A stretch of DNA of 64,000 nucleotides. Origin: Companilactobacillus heilongjiangensis (GTDB lineage Bacteria > Bacillota > Bacilli > Lactobacillales > Lactobacillaceae). The notes beneath the pieces were generated by a model. The model was not told the origin of the DNA, made no database searches, and worked only from the letters and a program-made list of their open reading frames with translations. The stretch spans positions 1,488,001 through 1,552,000 of the forward strand of contig NZ_CP012559.1 in assembly GCF_000831645.3 (NCBI RefSeq), read 5' to 3'. Made by a program: the position numbers and the translations under genes. Positions 8,565 through 17,695 of the stretch are shown in pieces (position 1 is the first letter of the stretch; each line of letters opens with the position of its first letter).

Positions 8565-9119
8565 ATGCAAAATACTACTGAATCCATTTTGATTAATGCT
8601 TTAAATACGCTTTTACAAACTAAGCCAATCGACAAAATCACTGTGAAAGATATCGTCAATGAATGTCAATTGACGCGTCAAACTTTCTATAATCATTTTT
8701 CTGATATTTATGAATTAGTCGAATTTTCAGCTCGACAAAATGCCGATAATATCCTTGGTAATGTGGCTGATTACGACAACTGGCACAAGGGTTTCTATGA
8801 TATTATGATTGCCCTACGCGACAGTGGCAACATTACTAAAAATGTTTACAAATCAGAATATCGTGATTTAATGGAACGATATATTTATAAAGTTATTTAT
8901 GGATATATTATTAAAGTCGTTGAAAAACAAGCCGCTGGTATGTCTGTTGATCAAAAACACAAGGATTTCATCGCCCACTTTTATAGTCTGGCCTTTATTG
9001 CCTTGATTTTGGAGTGGATCATGGATGGTATGAAGGATGACCCTCAAGAAATTGTCGAGCAAACTGGTGTCCTAGTCCAAGGCGATTTTAAGAAAGCATT
9101 GAACAAATATGCCGAATAA
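8565..9119 (+). CDS. TetR-family regulator (DhaS-like)
   Basis: The 184-residue protein starts with a TetR N-terminal helix-turn-helix (residues 20-45: KITVKDIVNECQLTRQTFYNHFSDIYEL), followed by an all-helical ligand-binding domain of the TetR_C_8/DhaS type. It follows the flavin-binding protein gene and precedes the oleate hydratase gene, separated from the latter by a terminator. It could control either neighbour: TetR regulators of fatty-acid response are often found next to oleate hydratase, but no operator was recognised here, so that link is inference. Confidence 0.85.
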   Translation: MQNTTESILINALNTLLQTKPIDKITVKDIVNECQLTRQTFYNHFSDIYELVEFSARQNADNILGNVADYDNWHKGFYDIMIALRDSGNITKNVYKSEYRDLMERYIYKVIYGYIIKVVEKQAAGMSVDQKHKDFIAHFYSLAFIALILEWIMDGMKDDPQEIVEQTGVLVQGDFKKALNKYAE

Positions 9120-9130
9120 TCATCAACTTT

Positions 9131-9178
9131 ACAAAAAAAACGAAGTGTAAATCAAATTTACATTTCGTTTTTTTTGTA
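9131..9178 (+). terminator. Bidirectional terminator
   Basis: ACAAAAAAAACGAAGTGTAA is matched by its reverse complement ending in a long T run, directly after the TetR stop. Confidence 0.9.
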
Positions 9179-9249
9179 AATTGTCTCAACACTCACTTTA
9201 TTTTATTGTTGGACTTGTAAGTAAGAGCTAACAATGAAAGAAGGTATTT

Positions 9250-11052
9250 ATGATGAATATTTATAAAACAATGTATCATCCTCATAAAGCAGCTGGCGTT
9301 GATGGTCGTAAGGCCAACATTGTCGGTGGTGGTATCGCTGGTTTAGCAACAGCAGCATTCTTAATTGATGACGCTAAAATGCCTGGAGATAACATTACTA
9401 TCTATGAAAAGAAACCTGTTATGGGTGGTTCCATGGACGGTACTAAAGGCAATGAGGGATACCTTTGCCGAGCTGAACGTGAACTAGAACCTTACATGGA
9501 ATGTCTCTGGTATCTTTGCAGTAAAATTCCTTCACTCGAAAATGAAGGTAGAACCGTTCTTGATGATGTAGTTGATTTCAACCGTGATGATCCAATTCAC
9601 AGTGAGGCTCGTGTTATCGTCAACCAAGGTGAAATTGATGGACAGTATCACAATTACAAGCTTCCTCAAAAATATGTTACTGCCATGGCTAAAGTTGTCG
9701 CTTCTTCAGAAAAAGATTTAGCTAACAAACGTATCGATGAATTCTTTGACGAAGACTTTTTCAAGACTAACTTCTGGGTTTGTTTCCACAGTCAATTAGC
9801 TTTCAAACACTATCACAGTGCTATCGAATGTCGTCGTTATTGGCAAAGATTTACTTTCATCAACCGTCACGAATACCTCGAAGGATTCATTCACACTAAA
9901 TATAACGAATATGACGCAATTATTCTTCCTATCGAGAGATGGCTAATCGACCATGGCGTTCACTTTGTTAACAACTTTACCGTTTATGATTTAACACTTG
10001 ATGAAAAGAACGATACCGTTCAAGAAATCCTAGCTCACCATAATGATGAAGATGTCGCAATTCCCGTCAGCAGCAAGGACTTAGTCTTTGTTACAAGTGG
10101 TTCAATCAGTGAAAATAGTACATTTGGGGACAACGACACTGTTGCTGTAACTAACACTGATACAGAACACATGGGTACTTTCACTATTTGGAAAAACTTA
10201 GCTAAGAAAGATGATAAATTCGGTCACCCAGATAAATTCTTGGGACAAATTGACAAGACTAAGTGGATCTCATTCTTCCCTACTGTTAAGGATTATCCAG
10301 AATTCTTCAGACGTATCGAAGAGTTATCCGGTAGCAAAGCTGGTACTGGTGGTTTGATGACATTCAGAGATTCAAATTGGGATATGTCATTCGAAATTCA
10401 CCACAAGCCATTCTTCCCATATCAAGCTGACGATGAAGAAGTTGGTTGGGGCTATGGACTTTATGGTGAAAACGTCGGTAACTACATCAAGAAACGTATG
10501 TGGGATTGTACCGGCGATGAAATCATGACTGAACTCCTCTATCACTTGGGAATGCTTGACATTAAAGATGAAGTTTTGAAGCACACATACATGTCAACAG
10601 CCATGATGCCTTATGTAACAAGTCAATTTATGCCACGCGAACTCGGCGATCGTCCAAAGGTTGTTCCTGACGGCTGCACTAACCTAGCTTTCTTAGGACA
10701 ATTTGTTGAAGTTGATGATGATGTTGTCTTCACAGTTGAAACTTCAGTTAGAACAGGTTTGGAAAGTGTCTACGAACTATTGAACATTGATAAAGATGTC
10801 ATCGAAGTTAACCCTTCACGTTACGATATCCGTTATCTATTAGAACGTGTTAAGAGATTCAATGGTATCAAGGGTGAAATCAAAGCCAGTGACCTTCCAG
10901 CAGTTACACCTGAAGCATTGCCAACAATTCAAAAGATGTTGTTAGATTACGTAAACAACGTACCACCTTATTATCAAATGTACTTAGGACGCGATAAGAC
11001 TATTCCATTGAAAGAATCAGTTTTGCACCCTAAGGCTCCACATAGTAAATAA
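9250..11052 (+). CDS. ohyA: Oleate hydratase
   Basis: The 600-residue flavoprotein belongs to the myosin-cross-reactive antigen/oleate hydratase family. The FAD motif GGGIAG is at residues 26-31, followed by the family signatures YEKKPVMGGSMDG and GYLCRAERELEPYMECLWYL around residues 57-97. The enzyme adds water across the cis-9 double bond of oleic and linoleic acid, giving 10-hydroxy fatty acids; in lactobacilli it detoxifies host or food fatty acids at the membrane surface. Length is a little above the usual 565-590. It is monocistronic, with terminators on both sides and a TetR gene upstream. Codon use is biased toward preferred codons, suggesting strong expression. Confidence 0.96.
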   Translation: MMNIYKTMYHPHKAAGVDGRKANIVGGGIAGLATAAFLIDDAKMPGDNITIYEKKPVMGGSMDGTKGNEGYLCRAERELEPYMECLWYLCSKIPSLENEGRTVLDDVVDFNRDDPIHSEARVIVNQGEIDGQYHNYKLPQKYVTAMAKVVASSEKDLANKRIDEFFDEDFFKTNFWVCFHSQLAFKHYHSAIECRRYWQRFTFINRHEYLEGFIHTKYNEYDAIILPIERWLIDHGVHFVNNFTVYDLTLDEKNDTVQEILAHHNDEDVAIPVSSKDLVFVTSGSISENSTFGDNDTVAVTNTDTEHMGTFTIWKNLAKKDDKFGHPDKFLGQIDKTKWISFFPTVKDYPEFFRRIEELSGSKAGTGGLMTFRDSNWDMSFEIHHKPFFPYQADDEEVGWGYGLYGENVGNYIKKRMWDCTGDEIMTELLYHLGMLDIKDEVLKHTYMSTAMMPYVTSQFMPRELGDRPKVVPDGCTNLAFLGQFVEVDDDVVFTVETSVRTGLESVYELLNIDKDVIEVNPSRYDIRYLLERVKRFNGIKGEIKASDLPAVTPEALPTIQKMLLDYVNNVPPYYQMYLGRDKTIPLKESVLHPKAPHSK

Positions 11053-11061
11053 TTAGCCAAA

Positions 11062-11105
11062 TAAACCACTGTAATTTCCAATTTGGAGATACAGTGGTTT
11101 TTTAT
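11062..11105 (+). terminator. Terminator of ohyA
   Basis: AACCACTGTA and TACAGTGGTT pair around a short loop, followed by TTTTTTA. Confidence 0.9.
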
Positions 11106-11115
11106 TTCTCAATTG

Positions 11116-11175
11116 TTGACACGGTGTCACTAAATGGTTATACTTTGTTCATGTTAAAAAGTGACACAGTGTCAC
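11116..11175 (+). promoter_or_regulatory. Promoter with two TetR operators
   Basis: TTGACA (11116-11121) and TATACT (11139-11144) stand 17 bp apart. The palindrome TGACACGGTGTCA (11117-11129) overlaps the -35 box, and a second copy, GTGACACAGTGTCAC (11161-11175), lies between the -10 box and the start codon. Two matching palindromes flanking the promoter are a strong sign that the TetR encoded directly downstream represses itself and the ABC genes behind it. Confidence 0.85.
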
Positions 11176-11187
11176 AAAGGAGGAAAT

Positions 11188-11730
11188 ATGGTTTCTACAA
11201 CTTTCGAAAACTTAAATGAATCAAAAAAATCATTAATAACTGATGCCCTATTAAATGAATTTTCCAATCATAGTTTAACTGATGCTCAAGTTTCAAGAAT
11301 TGTTAAAGAATCCGGCATTGCCCGTGGTGCTTTTTATAAATACTTTGATGACTTAAATGACGCCTACCATTACCTATATAGTTACGCATTGAAAGATATT
11401 CACCAAAGCATTGTGACCGATTCAAGTCAAAAACTCAGACCTGACGAATATGTTGAGCAAGTTCGTGACTTTATTGAAAGAAGCTACAGAAGTCGCTATT
11501 TCTCACTAGTTAAAATGCATTTGCTTCACAATGAATCATTATTTTTGACCCCTTTCAATAATCACATGATAACTGAAAACGAATTTCACTGGGCAACGCA
11601 AGTTATGATTCACGATGCTATCAAACAAATTATGCTTGATCCAAGTAACAAGGAAATAATATTGAAGAAACTAGGCCGTGTTTTAAACGCCCTAGCCAAA
11701 GAGGATGACAAAAATGTTTCTATCACTTAA
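11188..11730 (+). CDS. TetR-family regulator of an ABC operon
   Basis: A 180-residue regulator with an N-terminal helix-turn-helix (residues 20-50; LTDAQVSRIVKESGIARGAFYKYFDDLNDAY) and a helical C-terminal domain. The start at 11188 follows AAAGGAGG; an earlier in-frame start would lie inside the operator. Its 3' end overlaps the permease gene by 17 bp, so it heads a tetR-permease-ATPase operon. The two TGACAC-GTGTCA palindromes in its promoter are its likely binding sites, making the operon inducible by a compound the transporter handles (inference). Confidence 0.88.
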   Translation: MVSTTFENLNESKKSLITDALLNEFSNHSLTDAQVSRIVKESGIARGAFYKYFDDLNDAYHYLYSYALKDIHQSIVTDSSQKLRPDEYVEQVRDFIERSYRSRYFSLVKMHLLHNESLFLTPFNNHMITENEFHWATQVMIHDAIKQIMLDPSNKEIILKKLGRVLNALAKEDDKNVSIT

Positions 11731-12775
11731 AGAAATCAAGAAAGAAAAATTCAGATATGGCTTAATAATTGGCATGATTGTCCTAATCTGTTACCTAATT
11801 TTTATACTGACTAGCCTTTCAATGGGACTTGCGAATCAAAATACCGATGCTATCAACTCTTGGAATGCGAAAAGTATCGTCCTTGATAAAGATGCCAACA
11901 CTAGTTTGACTCAATCACTAATTACAAAAGACCAAGTCAAGGATTCCAAAATAACTAAAAATGAAGCCTATATTGGTCAAGCCGCTGTTGTTGCCAAGAA
12001 AAGCGGTCTAACTAAAGAATCAGCCCAATATTTAGGATTAGATAAGAAACAATTTATTGCCAAAAACCTCAAACTTAGCTCAGGACATAACTTTAAGAAG
12101 GCTAATCAAGTTGTAGTTGATGATAAATTCAAAACTGATGGCTATAAACTCGGCGACAAAATCAAATTCAATTCAGCTTCAACTAGTTATACAATTGTTG
12201 GTTTTATTAAAAATGCTAAGTTGAATATTGCACCGGTAATCTACGGGCAAATCGACAACTGGTTATCAATCAAGAACCTGAATAGTCCTTTCAAAGCTAG
12301 TGCAATCGTTTCAAAAAATGCCAACTTTGACGTCAAAGATAAACAACTCAAGACCTACTCAATAAAAGCATTTATTTCTAAACTACCAGGCTATTCCGCA
12401 CAAAACTCAACGTTTACCTTTATGATTGGCTTCCTAATGATCATTTCTCTAATTGTTATCGCAGTCTTTTTATACATCCTAACAATCCAGAAAATTCAAA
12501 ATTATGCTGTCTTACGTGCGCAAGGGATTCCTTCCAAAACATTGGTTAACGCCACAATTTCTCAATCCGTTATCCTCGTAGTCAGTGGCTTGTTAATTGC
12601 GACGGTTCTTACCGGAATTACCGCATTTGCCATGCCTGCAGCAGTTCCAATGAGTTTCAATATTCCTATACTTTCCGCAGTCGGCTTCGGTTTAATTCTG
12701 ACCGGACTACTTGGATCGCTTATCCCCATCAAAATAATCTTAAATGTTGATCCTGTCAGCGTAATCGGAGGCTAA
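11714..12775 (+). CDS. ABC transporter permease (FtsX/MacB type)
   Basis: The 353-residue membrane protein has one N-terminal helix (residues 14-36), a long external domain (about 40-230) and three C-terminal helices in the FtsX domain (about 235-350, containing LTIQKIQNYAVLRAQGIPSKTLV, the usual coupling-helix region). This is the topology of type VII ABC proteins that use conformational work at the membrane, for peptides, lipoproteins or antimicrobials. GAGG precedes the ATG at 11714, inside the tetR 3' end, so translation is probably coupled. It is followed 4 bp later by its ATPase. Confidence 0.9.
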   Translation: MFLSLKEIKKEKFRYGLIIGMIVLICYLIFILTSLSMGLANQNTDAINSWNAKSIVLDKDANTSLTQSLITKDQVKDSKITKNEAYIGQAAVVAKKSGLTKESAQYLGLDKKQFIAKNLKLSSGHNFKKANQVVVDDKFKTDGYKLGDKIKFNSASTSYTIVGFIKNAKLNIAPVIYGQIDNWLSIKNLNSPFKASAIVSKNANFDVKDKQLKTYSIKAFISKLPGYSAQNSTFTFMIGFLMIISLIVIAVFLYILTIQKIQNYAVLRAQGIPSKTLVNATISQSVILVVSGLLIATVLTGITAFAMPAAVPMSFNIPILSAVGFGLILTGLLGSLIPIKIILNVDPVSVIGG

Positions 12776-12779
12776 TAAA

Positions 12780-13472
12780 ATGGCAACTTTACAATTAAAT
12801 AATATCAATAAATATTTCGGTACCGGAACCAGCCGAGTTCACGTTTTAAAAGATATCAATTTCACCGCTCAAAAAGGCCAAGTGAACTTAGTAATTGGAC
12901 CTTCAGGTTCTGGTAAGAGTACTTTTCTAACCATTGCTGGAGGCTTACAGACACCGACTGACGGCACAGTTCAACTCGAAGGCAAAGCTGTGAAATCGAT
13001 GACCAGCAAACAACGCGATGCAATGCGATTAAACAGTATCGGCTTTGTGCTACAATCATATACCCTCGTTCCCTACTTAACCGTCAAAGAACAATTCAAA
13101 CTAGTAAAAAAAGTTAAGAAAGAACACAATCTATCCAATCTTTCACTAGAAAGTTTAATGCAAAAATTGGGTATAAGTGAGCTGGAAAATAAATACCCAG
13201 GTGAACTATCAGGTGGTCAAAATCAGCGAGTAGCAATCGCTAGAGCACTTTACACCAGACCAGACATTCTCCTAGCTGATGAACCAACAGCAGCCTTAGA
13301 CAGTGAAAGAGTCATTGAAGTGGGCAAAATATTCCAAGACTTAGCACGTGAACAAAATACAGCCGTAGTAATCGTAACCCACGATTTAAGATTACGTGAC
13401 TTTGCAGATAATGTTTATAAGATCATGGATGGTCAAATGACGTTAGATTCAGAAATGCGTATGGCAGAATAA
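12780..13472 (+). CDS. ABC transporter ATP-binding protein (LolD/MacB type)
   Basis: The 230-residue ATPase shows Walker A GPSGSGKST (about residue 40), a Q-loop, signature LSGGQNQR (about 143), Walker B ILLADEPTAALD and the H-loop VIVTHDLR. It is the energising subunit for the FtsX-like permease encoded 4 bp upstream. Sequence type (LolD/MacB) matches that permease. Together with the TetR gene it forms a self-regulated export or resistance operon, ending in the hairpin at 13.5 kb. Confidence 0.93.
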   Translation: MATLQLNNINKYFGTGTSRVHVLKDINFTAQKGQVNLVIGPSGSGKSTFLTIAGGLQTPTDGTVQLEGKAVKSMTSKQRDAMRLNSIGFVLQSYTLVPYLTVKEQFKLVKKVKKEHNLSNLSLESLMQKLGISELENKYPGELSGGQNQRVAIARALYTRPDILLADEPTAALDSERVIEVGKIFQDLAREQNTAVVIVTHDLRLRDFADNVYKIMDGQMTLDSEMRMAE

Positions 13473-13514
13473 GATTTAATACTCATTTCAAAATTTTAGT
13501 TTTCTATATAATAC

Positions 13515-13560
13515 GCAAAAGGCATGTAATTCGGTTGTGAATTACATGCCTTCTTTGTAC
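13515..13560 (+). terminator. Terminator of the tetR-ABC operon
   Basis: AAAGGCATGTAATTC and GAATTACATGCCTT form a long stem followed by a T-rich tract. Confidence 0.85.
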
Positions 13561-13591
13561 TTAAAAATACTTATGTTGAAAATCAAACTGG

Positions 13592-13634
13592 TAAAAAAAT
13601 CCGCTATCTCAATTGAGAGATAGCGGATTTTTAA
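13592..13634 (-). terminator. Terminator of the rplS operon (bidirectional)
   Basis: AAAAAATCCGCTATCTC pairs with GAGATAGCGGATTTTT; in minus orientation it ends the rpsP-rimM-trmD-rplS transcript. Confidence 0.92.
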
Positions 13635-13649
13635 GCTATTTGCATTAAA

Positions 13650-14003
13650 TTAGATGTCACGACGACGTTCTTTAATACGAGCAGCCTTACCTGTACGAGC
13701 ACGTAGGTAGTAAAGCTTGCTACGACGTACACGACCATGTCTGATAACTTCGATTTGTTCAACACGAGGTGTGTTTAGTGGGAATGTTCTTTCAACACCA
13801 ACACCATTACTCATCTTACGAACAGTGTATGTAGCACTGATACCAGCACCATGTCTCTTGATGACAACACCTTCGAATAATTGAACACGTTCACGGCTAC
13901 CTTCAACAACCTTAGCGTGGACACGAATTGTATCACCACTACGGAAGTCAGGCACGTCAGAACGTAATTGTTCTGATGTAATATCTTGAATTAATTTATT
14001 CAT
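13650..14003 (-). CDS. rplS: 50S ribosomal protein L19
   Basis: The 117-residue protein matches L19 over its whole length, with [29 protein letters not shown] and the C-terminal [18 protein letters not shown]. It sits at the 30S-50S interface and supports subunit bridge formation. It follows trmD, in the conserved rpsP-rimM-trmD-rplS order. The 114 bp gap before it is larger than elsewhere in the operon and may hold an L19-type leader. Confidence 0.98.
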   Translation of the reverse strand: MNKLIQDITSEQLRSDVPDFRSGDTIRVHAKVVEGSRERVQLFEGVVIKRHGAGISATYTVRKMSNGVGVERTFPLNTPRVEQIEVIRHGRVRRSKLYYLRARTGKAARIKERRRDI

Positions 14004-14100
14004 AAATAGTTTCTCCTAGCCGACACTCATACATATCCTTTGATACACAGCGGAATATCGTTAATATGTGCGTTTAAACACTTATAATATAATACTTTAT
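14004..14100 (-). promoter_or_regulatory. Possible L19 leader / internal promoter region
   Basis: The gap between trmD and rplS has an AT-rich, promoter-like part (TATTATATTATAAG on the minus strand) and then GATATTCCGCTGTG...AAGGATATG, which can fold. Firmicute rplS genes often carry an autoregulatory leader here; I see only the position and a weak stem, so this is tentative. Confidence 0.3.
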
Positions 14101-14117
14101 TTGAACATAATTGTAAA

Positions 14118-14846
14118 CTAGTTATTTCGACGAATTTCACGCAAGTACTTTTGTTCCTCATCGGTCAACTCAGCCTTTTCCAATAAATCAGGACGACGCT
14201 CAAGAGTTTTCTTCAAAGCTTGTTTAAGACGCCAAACACGGATTTTTTCGTGATCCCCACTGATTAACACGTCAGGTACCTTTTTACCGCGGAAATCGGC
14301 TGGACGTGAGTATTGAGGGTACTCTAATAAGTTATTAGAGAAAGATTCTACCTCAGCTGACTCAGAATTGCCCAAAACTCCAGGTACGAAACGCAATGTG
14401 GCGTCAATCATACTCATAGTTGGCAATTCCCCACCAGTCAAAATATAATCACCGATTGAAACTTCATCAGTAACTAAATCCTTTACTCGTTCATCGAAGC
14501 CTTCGTAATGTCCACAGATAAAGACTAATTGATCTTCTTTAGCAAAGTCTTTGGCCATTTTCGTGTTGAAAGTTTTTCCAGCTGGATCCAACAAGATAAC
14601 TCGCTTTTTACCAGGTTTCTTCTTTTCAACATAATCCATTGCATCATAAATCGGTTGAGCCTGCAATAACATCCCAGCTCCACCACCGTATGTGCCATCG
14701 TCAACATGATTTTGTTTGTTAGTCGTGAAATCACGAAAATCAACGACATCAATATTAACGAGGTCTTTTTCCTGAGCTTTACCAATCAATGATTCGTCTA
14801 AAGCCTGAAACATTTTTGGAAAAATACTTAAAATTGTAATATCCAT
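14118..14846 (-). CDS. trmD: tRNA (guanine-37-N1)-methyltransferase
   Basis: The 242-residue SPOUT methyltransferase shows the TrmD signatures [12 protein letters not shown] and [13 protein letters not shown] (about residues 107-145), which build the trefoil knot that binds S-adenosylmethionine. It methylates G37 next to the anticodon and prevents +1 frameshifting. Length fits the family. Its ATG overlaps the rimM stop by one base (TAATG), so translation is coupled. Confidence 0.97.
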   Translation of the reverse strand: MDITILSIFPKMFQALDESLIGKAQEKDLVNIDVVDFRDFTTNKQNHVDDGTYGGGAGMLLQAQPIYDAMDYVEKKKPGKKRVILLDPAGKTFNTKMAKDFAKEDQLVFICGHYEGFDERVKDLVTDEVSIGDYILTGGELPTMSMIDATLRFVPGVLGNSESAEVESFSNNLLEYPQYSRPADFRGKKVPDVLISGDHEKIRVWRLKQALKKTLERRPDLLEKAELTDEEQKYLREIRRNN

Positions 14847-15361
14847 TAATCCATCAACCCATCCGGTATTTCAACATTAACAACGCCATTATCAATATCT
14901 ACACTTTTAACAACATCGTCAATGTAAGGCAACAAGATTTCTTTATACTTAGGTCCTTTAACGACCCAAACATCATTTGAACCCAACTCAATAATTTCAG
15001 TAACCTTGCCGACTTCACCTAAGTCTTTATCAATCACAGTCAAACCAATAATCTGCTTGTAAAGAAATTCACCTTCATTGAGGTTAGAAACTTCTTCGCC
15101 ATCAGCAAATAATTCTGATTTAACATATTTTTCAACATCATTGATATTATCGTAACCCTTAAATTTCAACAGAATGAAACTCTTATGTGGGCGTGATGAC
15201 TCAACAGTAAATTCAGTCACTTGATCTTTGTTCTTCAAGTAAACTTTGGCACCGGCCTTAAAGCGGTCCTCTGGGAAATCAGTAATTGAAATCACTCTTA
15301 CTTCGCCTTTAATACCGTGAGTATTGACGATTGTACCAACTCGATATAATTTTTCGGTCAT
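14846..15361 (-). CDS. rimM: 16S rRNA processing protein RimM
   Basis: The 171-residue protein has the RimM N-domain ([16 protein letters not shown]) and a C-terminal PRC barrel ([17 protein letters not shown]). It binds S19 and helps mature the 30S head. The start at 15361 is chosen because GGAGG stands 7 bases before it; a longer frame from 15412 has no ribosome site. It follows rpsP by about 60 bp with no KH-domain gene between. Confidence 0.95.
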   Translation of the reverse strand: MTEKLYRVGTIVNTHGIKGEVRVISITDFPEDRFKAGAKVYLKNKDQVTEFTVESSRPHKSFILLKFKGYDNINDVEKYVKSELFADGEEVSNLNEGEFLYKQIIGLTVIDKDLGEVGKVTEIIELGSNDVWVVKGPKYKEILLPYIDDVVKSVDIDNGVVNVEIPDGLMD

Positions 15362-15421
15362 TTTTCCTCCGTGAATAAAAATAGGACCACGACAACTCTT
15401 GTCAGGCCCCATTAAAAATTA

Positions 15422-15694
15422 CTATTTTGTGAATTTGCTTTCGTGATACTTTTGCATAATTCCGTGTTGTTTCAACAAGTGACGAACAGTATCTGAAGGT
15501 TGTGCACCTTTGTTTAACCATTCAACGATCTTGTCGTCTTCTAGGTGAATTTCTTCTGGTTGTGAGATTGGGTTGTAATAACCAACTTGTTCGATAAAAC
15601 GACCATCACGTGGTGAACGTGAATCTGCAACAACTAATCTATAAAATGGGCGTAATTTACTACCCATACGTTTCATTCTAATCTTAACTGACAT
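15422..15694 (-). CDS. rpsP: 30S ribosomal protein S16
   Basis: The 90-residue protein starts [31 protein letters not shown], the standard S16 N-terminus, and ends in the variable lysine-rich tail. The start at 15694 follows AGGAGG; the longer frame to 15736 is not used. S16 is needed for 30S assembly. It heads the rpsP-rimM-trmD-rplS operon. A repeat element lies about 100 bp upstream. Confidence 0.97.
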   Translation of the reverse strand: MSVKIRMKRMGSKLRPFYRLVVADSRSPRDGRFIEQVGYYNPISQPEEIHLEDDKIVEWLNKGAQPSDTVRHLLKQHGIMQKYHESKFTK

Positions 15695-15747
15695 ATGTTT
15701 GTTTCCTCCTAAATACTTAACTTTGTTAGTATACACAAAATAATAGA

Positions 15748-15773
15748 CGGTGTAAAGTTTTTTTCTTTACACC
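15748..15773. repeat. Inverted repeat upstream of rpsP
   Basis: GGTGTAAAG and CTTTACACC enclose a T-rich loop between rpsP and the structured repeat; function unknown. Confidence 0.5.
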
Positions 15774-15799
15774 AGTTAATTTTTTTTATTTTATATCTG

Positions 15800-16046
15800 C
15801 CGTCTCCAGGGCTGAGAAGTATTTCACCTGCTGTGCGGACCGGTTCGAAGCCTTTCCACAGACCGGAAAGTCTCCAAACTCGCCCGGTGGTGTAATTGCT
15901 AAAGCAATAACGCCACTTCCACTGCTGGTGAATACTTCTCAGCTCTTCCGACTAATTAATCGGTTACGATTGTATTTGAAATTATTCAAGTAAATTTAGA
16001 CTACGAAATATTTGCAAGAGGTTATTAACTTTCATCATACATATTT
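15800..16046 (-). repeat. Structured MITE-like element, copy 3 (arm 3 deleted)
   Basis: Core 15800-15952 has the outer stem of the GAGAAGTATTTCACC type, arm 2 CTTTCC/GGAAAG and arm 1 GTGGTGTAATTGC / GCAATAACGCCAC. Here a T-A pair replaces the G-C pair of the copies with ATGGC/GCCAT. Arm 3 is missing: ACCGGTT joins directly to CGAAGCC. The tail ends near 16046 in a degenerate terminal repeat related to GATAACC...AGCACCATGCGTAT. Confidence 0.82.
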
Positions 16047-16094
16047 AGGCTAATTTTCCAGATTAGAACTGCGGATCTTTGATTTCAAACAACT

Positions 16095-16832
16095 CTAGTA
16101 TTCATTTATTTTTAATCCCTTTTTATTGTATAGGTATGAGAATAAGTTAACTAACACAATTAACTCTACAATAACAATGAAAACTGATTTAATGGAAAAA
16201 TCAATTGACTGATTAATTACTACATTCATTAACATTTTTAATAAAACACCAGTGTAAATAAAATCAGAAATACTTTTAAATGTATCGTTAAGTGTCCCAA
16301 ACTGTGGGATTAGGATTAAAGGCAGGATTATTGGCGTTACGAAATATGACGTATCTGATACCTTTTTGCATAGAATACCTATTAATAAGCCAATAATCAT
16401 ACTTATTACAGTCATTATGAAAGTTATAACAATATATTGTAAATAGAAATATACTTCTATTCTTACATCACTCAATAATGGCAAAACTAAATTGGTTCCC
16501 ATTATCACAATAAAAGATGGTGTCAATGTCGCAATCAAATATTCAGACGGGCTAATAGCAGACGAAACCAAAAGCTTTAAACTCTTTTTTTCTTTCTCCT
16601 CTGCCATAGGAAGACTTATCATCATTATTGACGACATAACAGAATTAAATAATACGGTCATCATTAAAATGAACTGTCCTCGCTGACCATTAAACATTGA
16701 ATCAGACAACGTGTAACGAAATAAAATGCTAAAAAGAATTGCAATCAATGAACCACTAATTGCCGAAAAGTTTTTAATCAATAGTTTAAACTTTACTTTT
16801 GTTAAGCTTTTAAGACTACTATTCTTCATCAT
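16095..16832 (-). CDS. ABC-2 type transporter permease
   Basis: The 245-residue protein has six predicted membrane helices (first at about residues 24-42) and the ABC-2 permease pattern, including the cytosolic EEKEKKSLKLLVSSAISPSEYLIA segment that contacts the ATPase. It pairs with the ATPase gene whose stop overlaps its start by 4 bp (ATGA). Base composition is clearly more AT-rich than the ribosomal and SRP genes on either side, and the pair interrupts a conserved order (ffh to rpsP), so acquisition by transfer is likely. Substrate unknown; bacteriocin or antibiotic export is possible. Confidence 0.85.
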   Translation of the reverse strand: MMKNSSLKSLTKVKFKLLIKNFSAISGSLIAILFSILFRYTLSDSMFNGQRGQFILMMTVLFNSVMSSIMMISLPMAEEKEKKSLKLLVSSAISPSEYLIATLTPSFIVIMGTNLVLPLLSDVRIEVYFYLQYIVITFIMTVISMIIGLLIGILCKKVSDTSYFVTPIILPLILIPQFGTLNDTFKSISDFIYTGVLLKMLMNVVINQSIDFSIKSVFIVIVELIVLVNLFSYLYNKKGLKINEY

Positions 16833-17695
16833 GACATTTTCCCTCTCGCTAAGTTAACAAATATAGATTCTAAAGTAGGCTCATTAGAATGAATGTTTAA
16901 GATTATCTGATTTTTTATTAAATTAGATAATTGGATTTTTTCCTTCGGATATTCAAGTTCAATAGGAGAACCATCTTCCATTGTGCAAGTTATAAATAAT
17001 GGCTGTTGAGAATATTTCTTTTTTATTAGACTAGGACTGCCCTGCTCAAGTACAACCCCTTCATTCAATAAAACTAGTTGATCACATAACTGTTCTGCTT
17101 CAAGCATATTATGTGTCGTTAGAATTATTGTTTTTCCTTTTTCTTTTATTTTCACAATAATATCTCTAATTATCGATCCTGTGTATGGGTCTACATTACT
17201 TGTTGGCTCATCTAATAAAAGTACAGATGCATCATTTAAAAAACATCTAATCAAAGAAACCCTCTGTCTCATTCCTGTAGATAATTTTGAAAATATTTTT
17301 TGCTCACAGTCTTGCAGGTTTGTTGTTAGTAATAACTCAGAAACTTCCTTTTTACCTTTTCCAAATGCATTTGCGTACAACAAGAGATTATCCATCACAG
17401 TTAATTCCTCGTATAACCCACTATTAACGGAGCATAAGCTTAGCTCTTTAAATAAATCAGTCCCTTTATCAGTGGTGTCATTTCCATCAATGTAGACATT
17501 TCCCTCGTAAGATATCTGATTGGTCAGAACATTAAGCAACGTTGTCTTTCCAGCACCCGATGGACCGATAATTCCGAATATATTTCCCCTTTGGATATTT
17601 AAATTTATCTTTTTTAAGACATATTTTGACTGCTTTCTTAAAATCCCCCTATTAAAATAAACAGATATATTTACACATTTAATAATATTGTCCAA
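16829..17695 (-). CDS. ABC transporter ATP-binding protein
   Basis: The ATPase has Walker A GPSGAGKT, signature LSTGMRQR, Walker B VLLLDEPTSNVD and H-loop TTHNMLEAEQL, plus a C-terminal regulatory tail, as in drug/lantibiotic-type ABC-2 exporters. The TTG at 17695 is preferred because GGGAG lies 9 bases upstream, giving 288 residues; a GTG start at 17731 is possible. Divergence from neighbours in base composition and the overlap with the permease gene support a two-gene transferred module. Confidence 0.88.
   Translation of the reverse strand: MDNIIKCVNISVYFNRGILRKQSKYVLKKINLNIQRGNIFGIIGPSGAGKTTLLNVLTNQISYEGNVYIDGNDTTDKGTDLFKELSLCSVNSGLYEELTVMDNLLLYANAFGKGKKEVSELLLTTNLQDCEQKIFSKLSTGMRQRVSLIRCFLNDASVLLLDEPTSNVDPYTGSIIRDIIVKIKEKGKTIILTTHNMLEAEQLCDQLVLLNEGVVLEQGSPSLIKKKYSQQPLFITCTMEDGSPIELEYPKEKIQLSNLIKNQIILNIHSNEPTLESIFVNLARGKMS

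Noticed and set aside
8868-9062. 64-codon minus-strand frame within the TetR gene
   Set aside because: Antisense shadow of a well-supported regulator gene.
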